From Candidatus Solincola tengchongensis (GTDB taxonomy: Bacteria; Actinomycetota; Geothermincolia; Geothermincolales; RBG-13-55-18), in contig MU158603.1 of the NCBI GenBank assembly GCA_015711895.1, forward strand, positions 5,372-14,273: a DNA stretch of 8,902 nucleotides, read 5' to 3'. The notes under the pieces are model-generated. The model was not told the origin of the DNA and searched no databases. It worked only from the letters and a program-made list of their open reading frames with translations. Of this stretch, positions 5,782 through 8,902 are shown one piece after another; the first letter of the stretch is position 1; each line of letters starts with the position of its first letter. The position numbers and the translations under genes are program-made.

Positions 5782-6669
5782 CTAAAGCCCGGCCAGAAGG
5801 CGCCGGACCTCTTCCAGCCTCTTCCGGGGAGTGGAGGCTCCCCCCACCACCGCCACCCGGGAAACCTCCTTGAACTCGGATAGGTCCAGTTCTTCCGCTG
5901 TCTCCACCTTCACGGCGCGGGCACCGGCCGTCTCGCATATCTTGCGCAGGAACTCGGTGTTGGAGCTGTTCCTCCCCCCCACCACCACCACCAGGTCATG
6001 GGCCAGCGCCAACTGGAGGGCCTCCGCCTGGCGGGCCAGGGTGTTGCGGCACAGCGTGTTTATGAGCTTCATCTCGCTCACCTCCCGGATCATCTCCGGG
6101 ACCTCGGTTATCAGGCCCTCCACCAGGCTCCGGAAGGTGAGCAGGTCCACGGTGGTCTGGGCGATGAGCCCCACCTTCCTCACCATGCGGGTCTGCCCCT
6201 CCCACCATTCCTTGAGTTCCCGTATCTCCTTGATCACCACGGCATCCCGGTTCACGTGCCCCAGGATGGCCTCCACCTCCGGATGTTCGCGGTTCCCGAC
6301 GATGAAGAGGTGGTACCCCTCGCCAACCAGGCGCATGGCCGCCTTCTGGGCTTTCTTCACCGTGGGGCAGGTGGCGTCCACAGGCTCGGCGCCCAGGTCC
6401 ATCAGCCTTCGCGTCAGGAGGGGGGGTATGCCGTGGGACCTGATGATGACCCGCGAACCGGCCAAACCGGCCTCCTCCCACTCCGCCGGGTCTTCGGGAA
6501 GGACCCGCAGGCCTTTTCTCTCCAGCTCTTCCACCACCTGGGGGTTGTGGATAATGGGTCCAACGGAAAAGGCCGGTTTCCCGGGATCCCGCAGGACCTC
6601 CTCCGCCATGCGGATGGCCCTTCTCACCCCGGGGCAGAAACCCGCGTACCTGGCCATGGTTATCTCCAT
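5782..6669 (-). CDS. ispH: 4-hydroxy-3-methylbut-2-enyl diphosphate reductase (IspH/LytB)
   Basis: IspH carries out the last step of the MEP pathway, reducing HMBPP to IPP and DMAPP with an oxygen-sensitive [4Fe-4S] cluster in the cytoplasm. The 295-residue protein has all three cluster cysteines: C12 in GFCPGV, C101 in DATCP and C207 in NTLCRNT. Substrate-pocket residues are also present: H41 (IIHNP), H79 (RSHGI), H129 and E131 (GNREHPEVE), T172 (QTT), S235-S236-N237 (NSSNT) and S279 (GGASTP). The length is normal for a stand-alone IspH. I chose the ATG at 6669, with GGGAGGGG immediately upstream; an upstream in-frame TTG at 6696 would add nine residues unlike the family. It follows aspS by 42 bases with no terminator between them, so it is probably cotranscribed with it. 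Its cluster would depend on an Fe-S assembly system such as the one that includes the nearby iscU. Confidence 0.97.
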   Translation of the reverse strand: MEITMARYAGFCPGVRRAIRMAEEVLRDPGKPAFSVGPIIHNPQVVEELERKGLRVLPEDPAEWEEAGLAGSRVIIRSHGIPPLLTRRLMDLGAEPVDATCPTVKKAQKAAMRLVGEGYHLFIVGNREHPEVEAILGHVNRDAVVIKEIRELKEWWEGQTRMVRKVGLIAQTTVDLLTFRSLVEGLITEVPEMIREVSEMKLINTLCRNTLARQAEALQLALAHDLVVVVGGRNSSNTEFLRKICETAGARAVKVETAEELDLSEFKEVSRVAVVGGASTPRKRLEEVRRLLAGL

Positions 6670-6711
6670 GTCCCCTCCCTCTTCGACGCAGTCCAACGCA
6701 CCACGCGCTTC

Positions 6712-8481
6712 TCAAATCGGACGCAGCCGCAGCTCCCTTAACTGCTCGGGATAGACGACGTCCGGGGCCCCGGTGAGGGGGTCGGAACCGGACTGGGTCT
6801 TGGGGAAGGCGATGACCTCCCGGATGGATTCCCTGCCGGCCATGATCATCACCAGCCGGTCCAGGCCGAAGGCGATCCCCCCGTGGGGAGGGGGGCCGTA
6901 GCGGAAGGCCTCCAAGAGGAAGCCGAACTTCTCCGCCGCCTCTTCCTCCGAGAGCCCCAGTATGCCGAAGACCCTTCTCTGCAGCTCCGGGTCGTGTATG
7001 CGGATGCTCCCACCGCCCAGCTCCACCCCGTTGAGCACCAGGTCGTAGGAATCCGAGGTCGCCTCCAGGGGCCTTTCCTCCAGGTATTCCAGGCACCCGG
7101 CGGAGGGAGCGGTGAAGGGATGGTGGTTGCTCTTGTAACGCCTCTCCTCCTCGTCCCACTCGAAGAGGGGGAAATCGGTCACCCAGGTGAAGGAGAATCT
7201 CTCGTCAGGCCGGGGAGCGTAGCGTTGCGCGCAGTAGGAGCGCAGGCCGGAGAGGACGGCGTTGAGCTCCTCCCCGCCGGCGGCCAGGAGCAGCACCTCG
7301 CCCTCCTCCAGTCCCGCGGCGCGCACCACGCCCTCCGTCTCCGGCAGGGACAGGAACTTGGCGGCGGGGGATTTAAGCCCCTCCCCGTCGCGCACCATCC
7401 ACACCAGGCCTCCGGCCCCCAGGCGCCGGGCCTCGTCCACCAGCCCGTCCAGCTCGCGCCGGGCCGGGGACCTCATCCCGGCCACCTTGAATCCCCTCAC
7501 CCTTCCCCCCTTCTCGAGCGCGGAGCGGAAGACCTTGAACTCCGTCTCCCGGAAGAGGCGGGAGTAGTCCTGCATCTCCATGCCCCACCTCCGGTCAGGG
7601 CGGTCGGTCCCGTAACGCTCCATGGCCTCTCTCCAGGTGAGCCTGGGGAAGGGGACGGGGAGTTCCACCCCCAGCACGGAGCGGAAGAGGTGGGCGAACA
7701 TCTCGTCCATGAGGGACATCACGTCCTCCGGTTCCACGAAGGACATCTCTAAGTCTATCTGGGTGAACTCCGGCTGCCGGTCGGCGCGCAGGTCCTCGTC
7801 CCGGAAACAGCGCGCGATCTGGAAATAGCGGTCGAAGCCGGCCACCATGAGAAGCTGCTTGAAGAGCTGCGGGGATTGGGGAAGAGCATAGAACTTACCC
7901 GGCTGCAGGCGGGAGGGGGCCACGAAATCCCGTGCTCCCTCCGGCGTGCTCTTGGTGAGTATGGGGGTCTCGATCTCCAGGAAATTCCTGGAAATAAGGA
8001 AATTGCGTACCTCCTGGGTCACCCTGCTGCGGAGCAACAGAGCCTCCTGCATGTCGGGGCGGCGCAGGTCCAGATAGCGGTAACGCAGGCGGAGGGTCTC
8101 CTCCACCCCGCTTCCCGGCTCGATCTCGAAAGGAGGGGTGAGCGAGGAGTTGATGACCGTCACCTTCTCGGCCATGACTTCCACCTCTCCCGTGGGCAAC
8201 CGGGGGTTCACCGAGTCCTCGGGTCGGGCGCGGACCACCCCCCTGCAGGAAAGGACGTATTCGCTGCGCACCTGACGGGCGGCGGCATGCGCCTCGGGGC
8301 TCACCTCCGGGTTGCAGACCACCTGCACCAGCCCGCTTATGTCCCGGAGGTCAAGGAAGATGACCCCCCCATGATCCCTCCTTGTCTGCACCCAGCCGTT
8401 GAGGACCACCTCCCGCCCCACGTCGGAGGTCCGTAACGTGCCGCAGTAATGTGTCCTTTTCTCCCAGCCTCCGTCCTTCAT
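6712..8481 (-). CDS. aspS: Aspartyl-tRNA synthetase, bacterial type; likely non-discriminating (Asp/Asn)
   Basis: AspRS charges tRNA-Asp with aspartate in the cytoplasm; non-discriminating forms also make Asp-tRNA-Asn for GatCAB amidation. The 589-residue protein has the normal length of bacterial AspRS. An OB-fold anticodon-binding domain (about 15-110) contains GWVQTRRDHGGVIF. The class II catalytic domain carries motif 1 (EIETPILTKSTPEGARDF, about 169), motif 2 (FRDEDLRADRQPEFTQID, 226-243, R227) and motif 3 (GLDRLVM, 539-545, R542), interrupted by the bacterial GAD insertion (about 290-410). H37 in RRDHGG is the histidine seen in non-discriminating bacterial AspRSs, where discriminating ones such as E. 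coli have leucine. The ATG at 8481 is preceded by GGGAGGA and homology starts there; an in-frame GTG at 8553 would add 24 unlikely residues. It lies 121 bases downstream of hisS and 42 bases upstream of ispH, consistent with one operon. Confidence 0.97.
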   Translation of the reverse strand: MKDGGWEKRTHYCGTLRTSDVGREVVLNGWVQTRRDHGGVIFLDLRDISGLVQVVCNPEVSPEAHAAARQVRSEYVLSCRGVVRARPEDSVNPRLPTGEVEVMAEKVTVINSSLTPPFEIEPGSGVEETLRLRYRYLDLRRPDMQEALLLRSRVTQEVRNFLISRNFLEIETPILTKSTPEGARDFVAPSRLQPGKFYALPQSPQLFKQLLMVAGFDRYFQIARCFRDEDLRADRQPEFTQIDLEMSFVEPEDVMSLMDEMFAHLFRSVLGVELPVPFPRLTWREAMERYGTDRPDRRWGMEMQDYSRLFRETEFKVFRSALEKGGRVRGFKVAGMRSPARRELDGLVDEARRLGAGGLVWMVRDGEGLKSPAAKFLSLPETEGVVRAAGLEEGEVLLLAAGGEELNAVLSGLRSYCAQRYAPRPDERFSFTWVTDFPLFEWDEEERRYKSNHHPFTAPSAGCLEYLEERPLEATSDSYDLVLNGVELGGGSIRIHDPELQRRVFGILGLSEEEAAEKFGFLLEAFRYGPPPHGGIAFGLDRLVMIMAGRESIREVIAFPKTQSGSDPLTGAPDVVYPEQLRELRLRPI

Positions 8482-8602
8482 CGTCCTCCCAGTCCTTCCT
8501 CGTAGCAGGTTGGTGATCCTTTCCTCCAGGAGGGAAAGAGGCGCCCACTCCACGGGTTATCCGTGCCGGCGCACCGTCGTCCCCCACTTGAGTCTTCGCG
8601 CC

Positions 8603-8902
8603 TCACGCGTCGCACGCATCGCCACCCCGCCGTTCCTGCCCCACTCTCTCCCTCAACTCGCGCAACCAGTCCTCCCCTGCGGCCACCAACCTCTCCTGCG
8701 TCCCTCCTTCCAGGTCCCTGAGGGTGAGGAAGCCTCCGCGCAGCTCGTCCTCTCCCAGGATCAGGCAGTATCGGTAGCCCTGTCGGTCGGCCTCCTTCAT
8801 CTGCGCCCTCAGGCTTCTCTCCATGTGGTCCAGGTCGCAGCGCAGCCCCTCGGCTCGGACCCTCGAGGCCATGAGAAAGGCCCGCCTCCGCGCCTCCTCC
8901 CC
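8603..8902 (-). CDS. hisS: Histidyl-tRNA synthetase, C-terminal part only (cut by window end)
   Basis: Only the last 99 residues are present; the catalytic core lies outside the window. They form the HisRS-type anticodon-binding domain: an alpha/beta fold with AFLMASRVRAEGLRCDLDHMERSLRAQ..., the family pattern of Leu-Arg... followed by a run of basic residues. Next comes a Gly-Tyr-rich strand (YRYCLILGEDELRGG), then LTLRDLEGGTQERL, which matches the usual vtlrdl-tg-Q signature near the end of HisRS. The C-terminal tail (QERRGGDACDA) is not conserved in the family. The stop is at 8603-8605. The hisS-aspS pair is a common bacterial arrangement. The 121-base spacer to aspS holds two small stem-loops (8551-8565 and 8519-8538) but no T-run, so read-through into aspS is likely. 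Confidence 0.93.
   Translation of the reverse strand, partial: GEEARRRAFLMASRVRAEGLRCDLDHMERSLRAQMKEADRQGYRYCLILGEDELRGGFLTLRDLEGGTQERLVAAGEDWLRELRERVGQERRGGDACDA

Overview
The window is high-GC bacterial chromosome. Every protein gene I can support lies on the minus strand, so transcription runs from high to low coordinates. In that direction the order is hisS (3' part only), aspS, ispH, a gap of about 600 bases, rarA, a gap of about 290 bases, iscU, a DUF948 membrane protein gene, a gap of about 340 bases, and alaS (cut by the window start). The hisS-aspS...rarA...DUF948-alaS neighbourhood is familiar from Actinomycetota, and partly from Bacillota. With the GC content, strong Shine-Dalgarno sites and some TTG starts, this suggests an uncultivated or deep-branching actinobacterial lineage. 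That placement is an inference from gene order and composition, not a phylogeny.

The gene content is mostly housekeeping. Three aminoacyl-tRNA synthetases (HisRS, AspRS, AlaRS) serve translation. IspH is the [4Fe-4S] enzyme that ends the MEP isoprenoid pathway. RarA is a replication-fork AAA+ ATPase. IscU is an Fe-S cluster scaffold, without a cysteine desulfurase next to it inside the window. The small DUF948 protein has one N-terminal membrane helix. There are no mobile-element genes, CRISPR arrays, tRNAs or rRNAs.

The gaps hold the most interesting signals. The gap between ispH and rarA (5174-5781) has an extended -10 promoter, a GC-rich segment that folds on the minus strand into several co-linear helices, a T-run, and then a separate good promoter for rarA. 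I read this as a probable structured non-coding RNA. Its position next to rarA and downstream of aspS is where 6S RNA genes are found in some Gram-positive bacteria, so 6S RNA is my leading but unproven identification. The gap before iscU carries a near-consensus sigma-A promoter flanked by a 7-base direct repeat spaced two helical turns apart. The gap before alaS holds a structured leader in which one arm can pair with either of two partners.
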